In this document: piece by piece, positions 1 to 10,656 of the stretch | Layout of the letters: each line of letters begins with the position of its first letter | How positions within the stretch are numbered: the stretch's first letter is position 1 | Assembly (NCBI GenBank): GCA_000751555.1 | Contig: CCEZ01000018.1 | Location: 32,809 to 96,808 of the forward strand | Source: Anaerosalibacter massiliensis | GTDB taxonomy: Bacteria; Bacillota; Clostridia; Tissierellales; Sporanaerobacteraceae | Direction: 5' to 3' | DNA length: 64,000 nt | Position numbers and translations under genes: made by a program | Notes under the pieces: generated by a model | Told to the model about the DNA's origin: nothing | The model's database searches: none | The model's input: only the letters and a program-made list of their open reading frames with translations

Positions 1-3000
1 CCAAGCTGCTGCATGAGTATATTGTCCTCCATTTTCTCTTACCCCAGGAACATAGCTTTTTATATATCCTGGATCTAGATCTCCCTTATCAAAAGGTGGA
101 CTTAAGAGGAGTATCATTCCTTCTTCTTCATTTATAAGATATCTGTCTACTGCTTCCATAGCTTTTTTAGTTCTTTCCTTATTACCAAGACCAGATAACA
201 CTCCCCAAGATTGAGCAATAGAATCTATCCGACATTCTTCATTTTCTTTAGAACCTAGAACTCTTCCATCATCAAAATAAGCCCTTAGATACCAATCTCC
301 ATCCCATCCATTTTTCTCTATAGCCTCTTTTATATTTTCTATTATTTTCTCATACCTTTCGGCTCTATTAAAATCTCCAATTTTTTTACATATAGGCAGA
401 AAGTTTTTCAATACAGTTCCTAAGAACCACCCAAGCCATATACTTTCACCTTTTCCTTTATATCCTACTTTATTCATCCCATCATTCCAATCTCCTGAAC
501 CCATAAGAGGAATACCTCTTTCTCCAAATTTAAGTGATTTTTCAATAGCTTTTATACAATGTTCATATACTGTACCAGTTTTTTCAGAAATATTAGGCAC
601 CTCATATCTTTCTTGTTCTTCATCGCTGAGCACTACACTTTCAATATAGGGAACTTCTACTTCCAATATAGAATAATCTTCAGTAACCATTAAATATTTT
701 GCTACAGCTAAAGGCAACCACAATAAATCGTCTGAATATTTACTCCTAATTCCTTTATGCACATTTTTTTTTGGATTAGGATGCCACCAATGCTGGATAT
801 CTCCCTCTACAAATTGATGACTGCAATTATTTAAAATTTGTTTTTTACATTCTTCTGATGCAATATATAGCGAGTTCATTGCATCTTGAATTTGATCCCT
901 TCCACCAAAGGCTCCTCCTACTTGATAAAATCCTGTTCTAGCCCAAAGTCTTGAAACTATTGTTTGATACATTAACCAACTATTCATCATTAAATTCATA
1001 GAAGGTTCTGGAGTATTAATTTGAATCTTTTTTAGCTTTTCTTCCCAATATTTTTTGACATTATCTAACTCCTCTTTAGCACCATTTAACTGACTATATT
1101 TATTTACAATGGAGTATCCATTTTCTATATCATCACTTTCAGCCAATACTATAACTAATTCTTTTTCACTTCCACTTGGAATACTAATTTCCATTTCAAT
1201 AGCACAGCAAGGATCATATCCTATACCTACTGTATTGGAAAGTCTTTCCTTTTCTAATGCTTCAGGTTCTTCTAATGAACCTAGAGAACCTATAAATTCC
1301 CTTCTATTTCCTGTATAGCTTCTTACCTTCTCTGAGCATCCAATAAACATAGTGCTATTTTTGAAATCTACATTTGTTGAATTCTTTGCTAAAAATATTC
1401 CCTCTTTTTCATCCATATAAGTTTCAATAAATTTATCCGTAACTTCATCTGTAACACCTAATACAGGTCTCATAAAGTATACTAAGGTAATTTTTCTCTC
1501 AAAAGCAGATTTATTTTTTAGTTTAATTAAATTCATCTTAATATTATGATTTAGTGCTACATACATTGTTAAATCTTGTTCAATTCCCTGACTATAGTGA
1601 TTAAAATTTGAATATCCTTGACCATGAGTGATAATATATTCTTCTTCTTCCCTAATAGGAGATGGCGTTATATTCCATATATTACCTGTATCGTCATCTC
1701 TTAAATATATAATTTCCCCTGGTGAATTTATCAAAGAATCATTATACCAAGGAGTTAATTTATTTTCTCTACTATTATGTGACCAACTAAAACCTGCACC
1801 AATTTCAGATACTGTAAATCCAAAATTTCTATTGGCTATAATATTTATCCAAGGAAGAGGTGTATTAAGTCTGTTTTCAAGTTTTATAATATATTCATTT
1901 CCATCTTTTGAAAATCCTCCATAACCATTAAAATATTCAAGGTCTAAATCCTTTTGAACAGCAGGATAATCTTTTTTTACCTCATTAAAAATTTTATTGG
2001 GTATATAATCTTTGCTTTCTTCTTTCTTTATAAATCCTTCTTCAGCATCAATTACTAAAGAAGCCCATTTAAATAACAACGCCCTATCTTCATAAGGCAT
2101 ATTATTAGCTTTCCTAATATAAATACTGCCACTAGCACCTACTACATTTCCACTACATTCAAATACTGCTTCTTGAATACTTTCATATAACGGCTCGTAG
2201 TAGGAACTTTCATCTTCACACAGTATAATTAAATCAACTGCTAGACCTTTGAAAGACCAATAGCCATAAGCTTTAAGTATCTCTTTTAAATTTTCCAGAT
2301 TTTCTACAGATTTTATTGTTACAAGTAAGATAGGTATATCTCCAGAAATTCCATAGGCCCATAAACCTTCTTGTCCTTTAATACTTTCTTTTATAATATC
2401 TTTATATCTATCATCAACTCTATAATCTAAAAATATTATATCTGAAACTAATCTATCATATAATCTTATATCTTCCTCTTTATAGTTTAAGTATCCAATT
2501 TCCGTTTGACTTCTAGTATAGGCTAATTCAAAAGCCTTAGAAAAACTAATTTCATCATTATATTTTTCTAAAATATTAAAAGCCTCTTCTTCAGTATTTC
2601 CTATTCCTGTTATAAAATAAACTTCCTTACTTTCTCCACTATTAATTTTAATTCTTTTTTTAAGACTCATTATTGGATCTAAAACGGCACCTACTGTATT
2701 AGAAAGCCCTTTGAATAATCCTTGAGGATTCGAAAGTTTATTTCCTCTACCAATAAACTTAAGTCTATTTGTTTCATATTCAAATGATATTTCATCTTTA
2801 TCTTCACTTTTTATACTATGAACTATATATACTGAATCCTGTTCTTCTCCCCTCTTTCTCCTATTAGTTATAAGTCCCTCATATTCTTTTACTTCCTTTG
2901 TTCTTATGAACAAATTATTGAATACAGGATGGGATATATCAGATTCTAAAAAATCTCCAACTAATTCAAAATAACTACATACTTCTATTAGAACATCTTC

Positions 3001-6000
3001 ATCTCCATTATTTGTTAGTGTTACTTTCCTAATTTCTCCATCTTCTTCTGAAAGCAACACAATATCCATTTTAGTGTCTATATCACCATCTTTTCTGTAA
3101 AAACTTACTTTATCATTGGAAAATTGAACTTTATATTCATCTGGTTCAACTTTAGTAGGCTCATAAGTTGTAGACCAATATTTGTTTTCAGTTAAATTAT
3201 TTATATAAATAAAACTTCCATATTGATTTGCTATTCTATCTTTTCTCCATCTATTTATAAATATATCATTCTTCTTTGAATAACCTAATCCCATATTAGT
3301 AATTAACATAGAGTAGTCTCCAGAAGATAGTATATGACACTCTATATCCTGCAAACTATTTTTATCATAAGTTCTTGCTAAAATTAAATCATTTCTTTCT
3401 TCTTCATATTCTAAATCTATTAAATTTTCTCTTTCTTTAGCTACTATTAATTCCATGGGGATTTTTTCCTGAAGCAATATTTCACCAGTTTTCATCTCTA
3501 CATTTCTGTGAAATCTTTCTATTAAAATTCTTCCATTCAAATAATTATTTATAGATAGAAGTATCATCCCTTGATGATGAGTCATATAACTTTTTACAAT
3601 TCCACTATTCATGTTTGCTGGAAGTCTTCTGGTAGTAAAATCTATAGCTTCATAAAAACCGTATTTTCCAACCATTTTTTCTCTAAATAAATTATTTATA
3701 TTTGTTATAACTTCTCTAGGTTTAAAATTTAAAGCAAGTATAGATGAATAAGGAGATACTACCAAATCTTCTTCCAATCCTCTTTTAAAACCTAATATTG
3801 GAACTCCAAAAGCTCTGTACTGATAATTTAGATTTACATCAAACGCAAAAAATCCTGACTCAGAAATTCCCCAAGGTATATTTTTATTGGTACAATAATC
3901 TTTTTGAATATTTATAGCCGTATTATAAGTTTCATCTAATAGAGTGTTTCTATAGTTTTTCATAATTAATGTGGGCATTAAATATTCAAACATAGTTCCA
4001 GTCCAAGAAGCTAAACTTCTATATCCATTTTTAGAAATTAAAGATCTACCTAATTTAAACCAATGTTTCTTAGGAACTTCACCTCTACATATGGCAATAT
4101 AGCTAGTAGTTCTTGCTTCTGAAGCTAATAGATCATAATAAGAATCTAATAGTTCTTTTTCATCAACAATATAACCTATAGAAAATAAATCTTTATCATA
4201 ATTATACAAAGGTCTAAAATCTGCTTTATCAATTAAATTTTCTATTCTGTCTATCAGATTTTCAATATTAAATATAATATTTTTTACATTTTCATATAAT
4301 GCTTCTATTTTTTTATCTTTTCTATTGTCTAATGTTTTCTCATAGTATTGTTTTAAATCTAAAAGAGAATATCTACTGTTTTTATCTAATATATAGTGTT
4401 CGTATTCTTTTATTAAAGCCTCTATCATTTTAAAACTATTATATATCCATTTGTCTTTCTTGTAATCTATACCATGTAAATAGTTTTTCAATTCCTTCAA
4501 TTGGTCAATTTCTTCATTCTCTATTTTTTCAAGTCTATGAAGGACTTCTTTACTTATATCTTCATCTTCTACTAATCCTATAGTATCTTTTAAACCTTGT
4601 AAATATTCCTTATCCATTATTGGCTTTCTTAGATATTCTTTAAGCCCTTCTCTCAATACATAAAGATAGGAAATGAAATTTCCACTATCTACTGTGGAAA
4701 CAAAATAAGGACGCAAAGGTTCTAAATTTGTTGTACTGTACCAATTATATAAATGACCTTCCCATTTTTCCATCTTCTCTACTGAAGAAATAGCTTTATC
4801 AAGTAAATTTACCATTTTCGAAGTAGTTATATAGCCTAAATCCCTAGCAGATAGAATTGATACCCATAAAAATCCTATATTCGTTGGAGATGTTCTATAA
4901 GCCACTCCATTATAGGGATATTCTTGATAATTATCTGGAGGTAGAAAGTTGTTTTCTTTATTTGTAAATGTTTCATAATAGTCCCAAGTTTTTCTTGCTA
5001 TTTCCCTTAGATACGTACTATCTACTTCAACCTTTTCCTCTATATCTTCTTTACTAATGATATAAGCTATTATAGGAGATATAATCCAAAGTGTACTAAT
5101 AAATATTGAAATATATATCTTCTCAATATTTATTAAATAGGTTAATACAATAGCACCAATACCTATTAAGACACTACTTCTCATCCTTAAAAAGAAACTT
5201 CTAGAATCATTTTTTAATTTCTTTTCCATATCAAAAGCAGTAGTCCATTGAAGCAAGTTTTTATTTGAAAATATCACCCTATAAATAGTTCTTAAAATAG
5301 CATCCATCATCATATAAGCTTCATATGGTAGAAATATGAAAGAAAGAATTCCTTGATAGAAACTACCTTTCACACCTGTAATTAAATTTCCATTCAATTT
5401 TATTTTATTTATACTTTTATTTCTATATAAGATATTTTCAACTAGTGTGAGTATAAAAGGTGTAAATATAGCTAATAAACTTATACCTAACCATAAATAT
5501 ATATTTCCTGGGAAAATAGTTAATCCAAGTACTATTGTAAATAATATACTTACAGGTATCAGACTTCTTCTCATATTATCCCTTATCTTCCATTTAGAAA
5601 GAGATGATATAGGATTTTTTTTATGATTTTTTAGCCATCTAATTAATTGCCAATCTCCTCGTGTCCACCTATGGAGCCTCATTATATATGAGTTATATTT
5701 TTCTGGATATCCATCTATTAATTGTATATCTGTTGCCAAGCCAGCTCTAATATAACAACTTTCTAAAAGATCATGACTTAATACTGTATTTTCTGGTATA
5801 GCATCTTTTAAACATATTTGAAAAACTTCCAAATCGTATATTCCTTTACCTGTAAATATCCCTTCTCCAAATAAGTCTTGATATATGTCAGATACTGCTG
5901 TAGTATAAGGGTCTATTCCACCTTGTCCTGCATATATTCTAGTAAATATAGACTTATTTGAACTTTCAATATCTACATCTATCCTAGGTTGGATTATTCC

Positions 6001-7968
6001 GTATCCTTCTATTACAATATTTCTTTCTCTGTCAACTACTGCAGCATTTAAAGGATGACCAATTGTTCCTATAAGTTTTCTTGCTGATTCTAACGGCATT
6101 TTTGTATCTGCATCTAATGTAATTATATATTTAATTTTGTTTTGCAATGAAGAGATATTGCTAGATACTACTGAATAAGTGGTATCTTTACTGCCTAGTA
6201 TTAATTCATTAAACTCTACTAAAGCACCTCTTTTCCTTTCCCAGCCCATCCATTTCTCTTCACTCTGAGAATATACTCTATCTCTATGAAAATAATAAAA
6301 AATATTTTCATCTTCACTATATTTTTCATTTAGCCTATTAATACACTTCAAAGCTTTTTTAATTATCTTTTCATCATTTTCTTCTTTTTCAAATTTACCA
6401 TCTTTAAAATCTCCAATTAAACCAAAATATATATTTTTTTCCCTATTAGATAAATAATGAATTTCTAATTGCTCTACTAATTCTTTAACTCTTTTTTCAT
6501 CTGTCAAAAGAGTGGGAATAACTACAAAGGTCTTAAATACATCTGGTATCTCATCTTTTAATTCTAATTTTGGTAGATGTGTAGGTATAAATCTTTTAGA
6601 AAAAATTGTATTAAATATTGCAATGATTATATTAGAGATAGGTATAAAAGTTACAAAACCAACTAATAATCCTATAACTACATTACTCCTTATATAAGCA
6701 TATCTTGCAAGTAAAAACGCAATAGATAATGTTAATAAAGTTATAGGAAAAGTATAATATTTCTCTGTATTTAAATATAGTCCTTTCATTCCATCTGTTC
6801 TGCTTAAACTACTAAATATTTCTTCTCTTCCACTATCTATAATATAATATCCGATATGGCTTTTCTTTCCTTTATCTCCCTTATCATATTCATATTTAGC
6901 TAGTTCTAATGCTTTTTTAGCTATAAATATTTCTTTAACATTTAAATTTTTAGCTAGTTTTTGCACATGATATCTATAATAATTTTTTGACTCTAAGTCC
7001 ATGTTTTCATATACTTTCAAAGGATCTTTTTTCAATATCATCTCTACAATACATAATTTATCAAATATACTAACCCATTTAAAATCAGAAATATTCTTCA
7101 AACTAATTATACAATTGCCCATTTTAACCTTCATATTAGCTTGATTTATATGCTCTTTTTCTATTGTACTTTCAATACTAGTTCCAAGATAATTAAGTCT
7201 TTTTTCAAGAGAAAATATGCTTGTTTCTATATCACTCTTTTTCATTCTCAGAACTAATCTAGCTAAATATGATGAATCTATATCATCTATTTCTTCAATA
7301 TACCTTTCTATATCTTCAACCTGAGATAGATCTATTTCATCAGCTTTTTTCCATTGTTGATTAGTAGCTTTAATTTCTACACAAATATTTTTAATATACT
7401 CCATTAAAGCTAGTGTTAGCATCAATGGCAATATGGAAATCTCTTTAATAGAGAGTATTGATTCTTTCTGATAGGCTTTTATAAAATCTACTAATGTTTC
7501 TTCATTTAAAACTCCTTCTGTATGAGATATAAGCTCTATTGCTAATATATATACTCTTGGATATCCTTTCAATAGTCCACTTTCTAATGTGTTTAAATTT
7601 AATTCTTTTTCTTTTTCTAAATTCTCCCTTATTTCTTTATATTGGAGTTCTATTATATAGAAATTATCCAATAACCATTCAGAAGCCTTAGGTAAATCTC
7701 TATTTGCTACTCTATTTAAATCTAGATATATTTTTTCTATCTGTTTAAAATTTTTATCTAGATTAAGTAAAAGAAAATTCTTAACATCTATCTTTTTCCC
7801 TATCTTAAAAGTTCTCCCTAGTTCTTCTCCATGTTGTATTAACATTTCTCTTGACAACAATATATCTTCAATTTCTATATCTCTAATTTTCTCTTCCTTT
7901 ATATACATAGAAATATATATAATCAATAATATAGAAACTAATAGAATAGAGATAAATATTAACCACAT
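1..7968 (-). CDS. Cyclic beta-1,2-glucan synthase-like protein (GT84 + glycoamylase-like + GH94), partial
   Basis: A membrane protein expected to polymerise glucose from UDP-glucose into beta-1,2-glucan and then trim or cyclise it. At least 2656 residues are present; the C-terminus lies beyond the left edge. Landmarks that fall in one frame: an N-terminal membrane helix (residues 1-20), further hydrophobic blocks near 410-455, 790-880 and 933-975, the glycosyltransferase acidic motif LDADTKMP (D619/D621), the acceptor-site motif RWTRGDW (767-773), the glycoamylase-like motif SWTGTMFEY (about 1322-1330), and in the GH94 phosphorylase-like part DGDWYLRAYFDDG (near 2556-2568) and VRENGGQYTHAAAW (2643-2656, at the edge). 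NdvB/Cgs proteins are about 2800-2900 residues, so roughly 150-250 are missing. I chose the second ATG because AGGA lies 9 nt before it; an ATG nine bases upstream (7977) overlaps that site. It follows the nucleotidyltransferase fusion by 26 nt, so the two are probably co-transcribed. I did not check every codon for internal stops. Confidence 0.88.
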   Translation of the reverse strand, partial: MWLIFISILLVSILLIIYISMYIKEEKIRDIEIEDILLSREMLIQHGEELGRTFKIGKKIDVKNFLLLNLDKNFKQIEKIYLDLNRVANRDLPKASEWLLDNFYIIELQYKEIRENLEKEKELNLNTLESGLLKGYPRVYILAIELISHTEGVLNEETLVDFIKAYQKESILSIKEISILPLMLTLALMEYIKNICVEIKATNQQWKKADEIDLSQVEDIERYIEEIDDIDSSYLARLVLRMKKSDIETSIFSLEKRLNYLGTSIESTIEKEHINQANMKVKMGNCIISLKNISDFKWVSIFDKLCIVEMILKKDPLKVYENMDLESKNYYRYHVQKLAKNLNVKEIFIAKKALELAKYEYDKGDKGKKSHIGYYIIDSGREEIFSSLSRTDGMKGLYLNTEKYYTFPITLLTLSIAFLLARYAYIRSNVVIGLLVGFVTFIPISNIIIAIFNTIFSKRFIPTHLPKLELKDEIPDVFKTFVVIPTLLTDEKRVKELVEQLEIHYLSNREKNIYFGLIGDFKDGKFEKEENDEKIIKKALKCINRLNEKYSEDENIFYYFHRDRVYSQSEEKWMGWERKRGALVEFNELILGSKDTTYSVVSSNISSLQNKIKYIITLDADTKMPLESARKLIGTIGHPLNAAVVDRERNIVIEGYGIIQPRIDVDIESSNKSIFTRIYAGQGGIDPYTTAVSDIYQDLFGEGIFTGKGIYDLEVFQICLKDAIPENTVLSHDLLESCYIRAGLATDIQLIDGYPEKYNSYIMRLHRWTRGDWQLIRWLKNHKKNPISSLSKWKIRDNMRRSLIPVSILFTIVLGLTIFPGNIYLWLGISLLAIFTPFILTLVENILYRNKSINKIKLNGNLITGVKGSFYQGILSFIFLPYEAYMMMDAILRTIYRVIFSNKNLLQWTTAFDMEKKLKNDSRSFFLRMRSSVLIGIGAIVLTYLINIEKIYISIFISTLWIISPIIAYIISKEDIEEKVEVDSTYLREIARKTWDYYETFTNKENNFLPPDNYQEYPYNGVAYRTSPTNIGFLWVSILSARDLGYITTSKMVNLLDKAISSVEKMEKWEGHLYNWYSTTNLEPLRPYFVSTVDSGNFISYLYVLREGLKEYLRKPIMDKEYLQGLKDTIGLVEDEDISKEVLHRLEKIENEEIDQLKELKNYLHGIDYKKDKWIYNSFKMIEALIKEYEHYILDKNSRYSLLDLKQYYEKTLDNRKDKKIEALYENVKNIIFNIENLIDRIENLIDKADFRPLYNYDKDLFSIGYIVDEKELLDSYYDLLASEARTTSYIAICRGEVPKKHWFKLGRSLISKNGYRSLASWTGTMFEYLMPTLIMKNYRNTLLDETYNTAINIQKDYCTNKNIPWGISESGFFAFDVNLNYQYRAFGVPILGFKRGLEEDLVVSPYSSILALNFKPREVITNINNLFREKMVGKYGFYEAIDFTTRRLPANMNSGIVKSYMTHHQGMILLSINNYLNGRILIERFHRNVEMKTGEILLQEKIPMELIVAKERENLIDLEYEEERNDLILARTYDKNSLQDIECHILSSGDYSMLITNMGLGYSKKNDIFINRWRKDRIANQYGSFIYINNLTENKYWSTTYEPTKVEPDEYKVQFSNDKVSFYRKDGDIDTKMDIVLLSEEDGEIRKVTLTNNGDEDVLIEVCSYFELVGDFLESDISHPVFNNLFIRTKEVKEYEGLITNRRKRGEEQDSVYIVHSIKSEDKDEISFEYETNRLKFIGRGNKLSNPQGLFKGLSNTVGAVLDPIMSLKKRIKINSGESKEVYFITGIGNTEEEAFNILEKYNDEISFSKAFELAYTRSQTEIGYLNYKEEDIRLYDRLVSDIIFLDYRVDDRYKDIIKESIKGQEGLWAYGISGDIPILLVTIKSVENLENLKEILKAYGYWSFKGLAVDLIILCEDESSYYEPLYESIQEAVFECSGNVVGASGSIYIRKANNMPYEDRALLFKWASLVIDAEEGFIKKEESKDYIPNKIFNEVKKDYPAVQKDLDLEYFNGYGGFSKDGNEYIIKLENRLNTPLPWINIIANRNFGFTVSEIGAGFSWSHNSRENKLTPWYNDSLINSPGEIIYLRDDDTGNIWNITPSPIREEEEYIITHGQGYSNFNHYSQGIEQDLTMYVALNHNIKMNLIKLKNKSAFERKITLVYFMRPVLGVTDEVTDKFIETYMDEKEGIFLAKNSTNVDFKNSTMFIGCSEKVRSYTGNRREFIGSLGSLEEPEALEKERLSNTVGIGYDPCCAIEMEISIPSGSEKELVIVLAESDDIENGYSIVNKYSQLNGAKEELDNVKKYWEEKLKKIQINTPEPSMNLMMNSWLMYQTIVSRLWARTGFYQVGGAFGGRDQIQDAMNSLYIASEECKKQILNNCSHQFVEGDIQHWWHPNPKKNVHKGIRSKYSDDLLWLPLAVAKYLMVTEDYSILEVEVPYIESVVLSDEEQERYEVPNISEKTGTVYEHCIKAIEKSLKFGERGIPLMGSGDWNDGMNKVGYKGKGESIWLGWFLGTVLKNFLPICKKIGDFNRAERYEKIIENIKEAIEKNGWDGDWYLRAYFDDGRVLGSKENEECRIDSIAQSWGVLSGLGNKERTKKAMEAVDRYLINEEEGMILLLSPPFDKGDLDPGYIKSYVPGVRENGGQYTHAAAW

Positions 7969-7994
7969 ATTACTCATTCCTTTCAGCTACTAAT

Positions 7995-10439
7995 CTATGT
8001 AGAATGTTCCAATATTTTTTGTATCTTGTCATTATAAAAATTGGATAACTCTTCTGCATATTCTTCTGAAAAACCTTCTACATATAAATTAAAAATTGGT
8101 TTTTCATTATCTGGTAGAACTAAAACCCATCCTCTGTCATCTATAATCCTTGCCCCTTCAAATGTTTCTATACTTTCACTATTTTCTTCAATAAGTTTTC
8201 TAAGTACTTCTCCCTTATCTTCCCATCTACAGGGAATCTGTTTTTCTAAATAATAATATTTAGGCAATTCTTCTATTAAATTATTTAAAGAAATATTCTT
8301 GCCAATTAAAAAATCTAATATTTTACCAATTGCCCATATTCCATCAAAATTTAATATATATTGATATAGGCAATCTCTATTTATTATTTCAGCCATCATA
8401 TCTGAAATATTTGTCTTTGTCATATGAACTTTTCCATTAAATTTTTCTGCCATATCTTCTATAACTCTTGGAAAATTATAAGGTATAACAACTTCCTCAA
8501 TCTCTTTAGATTTAAACCCTATTAGAAAACTTAATAGTGAAAATTCCTCTTCCCTTAGAACTTTTCCACTACTATCTATTAAAACTAAATTTTCCCCGTC
8601 TTCACTGATTATTATTCCCAAATCAAACTTTTCTTTTTTTACTTCTTTAGACATGATTTTTATTAAATCTTTTACATAAGAGTAGTCTTTCATTTCTACA
8701 CTACAACCAATGCTTTCTAAAAATTCTTTTGCTAAATATTTTACATTATCTGATTTTGAGCTAATTAAAATATTAGGGGATTTTCTTTTTATTTTAGAAA
8801 TATTTTTCAATATCTTTCTGCCTTCTTCTATATATATAGAAGAAAAGTTATATATTTTAACTATATCTTTAACCCTTTCAGCACTACACCTTTTGAAATC
8901 TTCAATTGTAAAAGCATTTTCAATTTTTCTTTCCAGATTCCTACTTATATTCCCTCCATTGCTATTAAGTAACTCTATATGAATCTTATTTTCATCTAAA
9001 GAATCCACTCTAACTTGAATACCTCCATTTGCTTGAAAATGTTTTACTGCAAATCTACACATAGGTAATGAAGCTTTATCTATATCTATTATCTTGGAAC
9101 CTGTAGAAAGTATCCCAGAAATTAAACAATTTTTAATTAAACTAGAAGAATTATGTTCATCAGAACTTATTATAAATAATCCATCTTCTTTAACTACTGA
9201 AGCAAAAGCTGTTCCCAACCTAGATGAAAATTCAGGTGTAATATCTATATTAGCATCTCCTGATATATCTCTATATCCAAATATATTTTTCGATACTTTT
9301 GAACCCCATACCAAGTTCTCTTTAACTATGGACCCTTGTTCTATTATTTTATGAGGCCATATTTTTACATTAGGGTTTATAGTAGCTCTTGATGAAACCT
9401 TTGAATTAGTGCCTATTACTGCTTCTTCATAAACTTTTACTCCATCTTTTATTTTTACAGAGTCACATATAACTCCTTTTCTAATCTGACTATTAGCTGA
9501 TACAAAAACCTTATTCCATAAAATACTCCTTTTTATAGATGAATTTTTTCCTATATGACAGTTATCGCCAATAACGCTATAAGGCTCTATAGTAGTATTT
9601 TCTTCTACAATAGAATTTTCACCAATATATATTGGTGGAATTAGATTTACTCCACTTCCTATAGAAGTGCCTTCTCCAATCCATATTCCATCCTTTATTT
9701 CCCTTGATTTAAATTTCATATTTATTTCTTTATTTAACAAGTCTTCATGGGTTTTTATATATGAATTTAAATCTCCTATATCACACCAGTATTCATCGGT
9801 TATATAACCGTATATAGGTATATCATCTCCTAAAAGTCTTGGAAATAAATCTTTGCTAAAATCGAATTTTTCTCCTTTTTTATAATAATTTAATACCTCT
9901 GGTTCTAATATATATATTCCAGTATTTATAGTATCGCTAAAAACTTCACCCCAACTCGGTTTCTCTAAAAATCTGGTTATTCTCCCATCTTCATCTGTTA
10001 TTACAACTCCGTATTCTAATGGTATAGGCTCCTTTTTCAATATAAGAGTTGCCTTAGAATTTTTATTTCTATGAAAATCTAAAGCTTTATTTAAATCTAT
10101 ATTAGTAAAAGCATCTCCACTTACAACAATAAAAGTACTATCAAGGAAGTCTTCTGCATTTTTAACACTTCCTCCAGTGCCTAATGGAGTTTCTTCTATA
10201 TAATAATCCATATCTACACCAAAATCTTCTCCGTTACCAAAGTATTCTGTTATCATTGTTGGAAGATAGTGTAAGGTTACAGCTATGTCTTTTATATTGT
10301 GATATTTTAAAAGCTCTACCGTATATTCCATAACTGGTTTATTTAATATAGGTACCATTGGCTTTGGAATATGACAAGTAAGAGGTCTCAATCTACTTCC
10401 TTGTCCTCCAGACATTATTACTGCCTTAATTTTAATCAC
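7995..10439 (-). CDS. Sugar-1-phosphate nucleotidyltransferase fused to a degenerate phosphomannomutase-like domain
   Basis: An 814-residue three-part protein. Residues 1-235 are a nucleotidyltransferase with the signature GGQGSRLRPLT (11-21), the PKPMVP lysine region (25-30) and D109 in the metal-binding VVSGDA motif. Residues about 250-375 form a left-handed beta-helix of hexapeptide repeats. Residues about 385-810 resemble an alpha-D-phosphohexomutase, but where the phospho-serine motif TASHNP belongs there is FQANGGIQVR (468-477), and no DGDxDR metal loop is visible. The front half probably makes an NDP-sugar (GDP-mannose or NDP-glucose); the back half is likely non-catalytic. This architecture is annotated as mannose-1-phosphate guanylyltransferase in other Firmicutes. 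The first codon is uncertain: the GTG used here sits right against AAGGAG. The gene lies upstream of the glucan synthase, which suggests a shared role in envelope glycan synthesis. Confidence 0.82.
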   Translation of the reverse strand: MIKIKAVIMSGGQGSRLRPLTCHIPKPMVPILNKPVMEYTVELLKYHNIKDIAVTLHYLPTMITEYFGNGEDFGVDMDYYIEETPLGTGGSVKNAEDFLDSTFIVVSGDAFTNIDLNKALDFHRNKNSKATLILKKEPIPLEYGVVITDEDGRITRFLEKPSWGEVFSDTINTGIYILEPEVLNYYKKGEKFDFSKDLFPRLLGDDIPIYGYITDEYWCDIGDLNSYIKTHEDLLNKEINMKFKSREIKDGIWIGEGTSIGSGVNLIPPIYIGENSIVEENTTIEPYSVIGDNCHIGKNSSIKRSILWNKVFVSANSQIRKGVICDSVKIKDGVKVYEEAVIGTNSKVSSRATINPNVKIWPHKIIEQGSIVKENLVWGSKVSKNIFGYRDISGDANIDITPEFSSRLGTAFASVVKEDGLFIISSDEHNSSSLIKNCLISGILSTGSKIIDIDKASLPMCRFAVKHFQANGGIQVRVDSLDENKIHIELLNSNGGNISRNLERKIENAFTIEDFKRCSAERVKDIVKIYNFSSIYIEEGRKILKNISKIKRKSPNILISSKSDNVKYLAKEFLESIGCSVEMKDYSYVKDLIKIMSKEVKKEKFDLGIIISEDGENLVLIDSSGKVLREEEFSLLSFLIGFKSKEIEEVVIPYNFPRVIEDMAEKFNGKVHMTKTNISDMMAEIINRDCLYQYILNFDGIWAIGKILDFLIGKNISLNNLIEELPKYYYLEKQIPCRWEDKGEVLRKLIEENSESIETFEGARIIDDRGWVLVLPDNEKPIFNLYVEGFSEEYAEELSNFYNDKIQKILEHST

Positions 10440-10597
10440 TCCTTAATTTCTTTTGTCATTTATTTATTCTTTGATATAAGAAGGAAATATATTCATAAAA
10501 CCCTAGTTTTTTTATGAAAAAAAACAAAAATCCCATTGTCCTAGTTGCAGGATGAATGACCTAATTTTAGTCGTGAGAGTTTCAGGATTAAAAATAA
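10440..10597. other. Intergenic block with unexplained ordered sequence
   Basis: No gene is visible between the terminator of the phosphoglucomutase gene and the nucleotidyltransferase fusion. On the minus strand it carries two related short words, TCCTGAAACT (near 10588) and TCCTGCAACT (near 10554), then an inverted pair CCTgcaactAGG and a T-rich run (about 10510-10525). That layout looks like a structured leader or a short repeat rather than random spacer. I recognise no riboswitch family in it. The promoter of the downstream gene must lie here, but no clear -35/-10 pair was found. Confidence 0.4.
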
Positions 10598-10644
10598 AAA
10601 GCCAAAGTTTTAAACTATTTCTAGTCTAAAACTTTGGCTTTTTA
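10598..10644 (-). terminator. Terminator after phosphoglucomutase
   Basis: Two long complementary arms (AAAAGCCAAAGTTTTA and TAAAACTTTGGCTTTTT) flank a 14-nt loop just downstream of the phosphoglucomutase stop codon. The A-run on one side and T-run on the other make it work in either direction. Confidence 0.85.
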
Positions 10645-10656
10645 TAATTTAAAATC

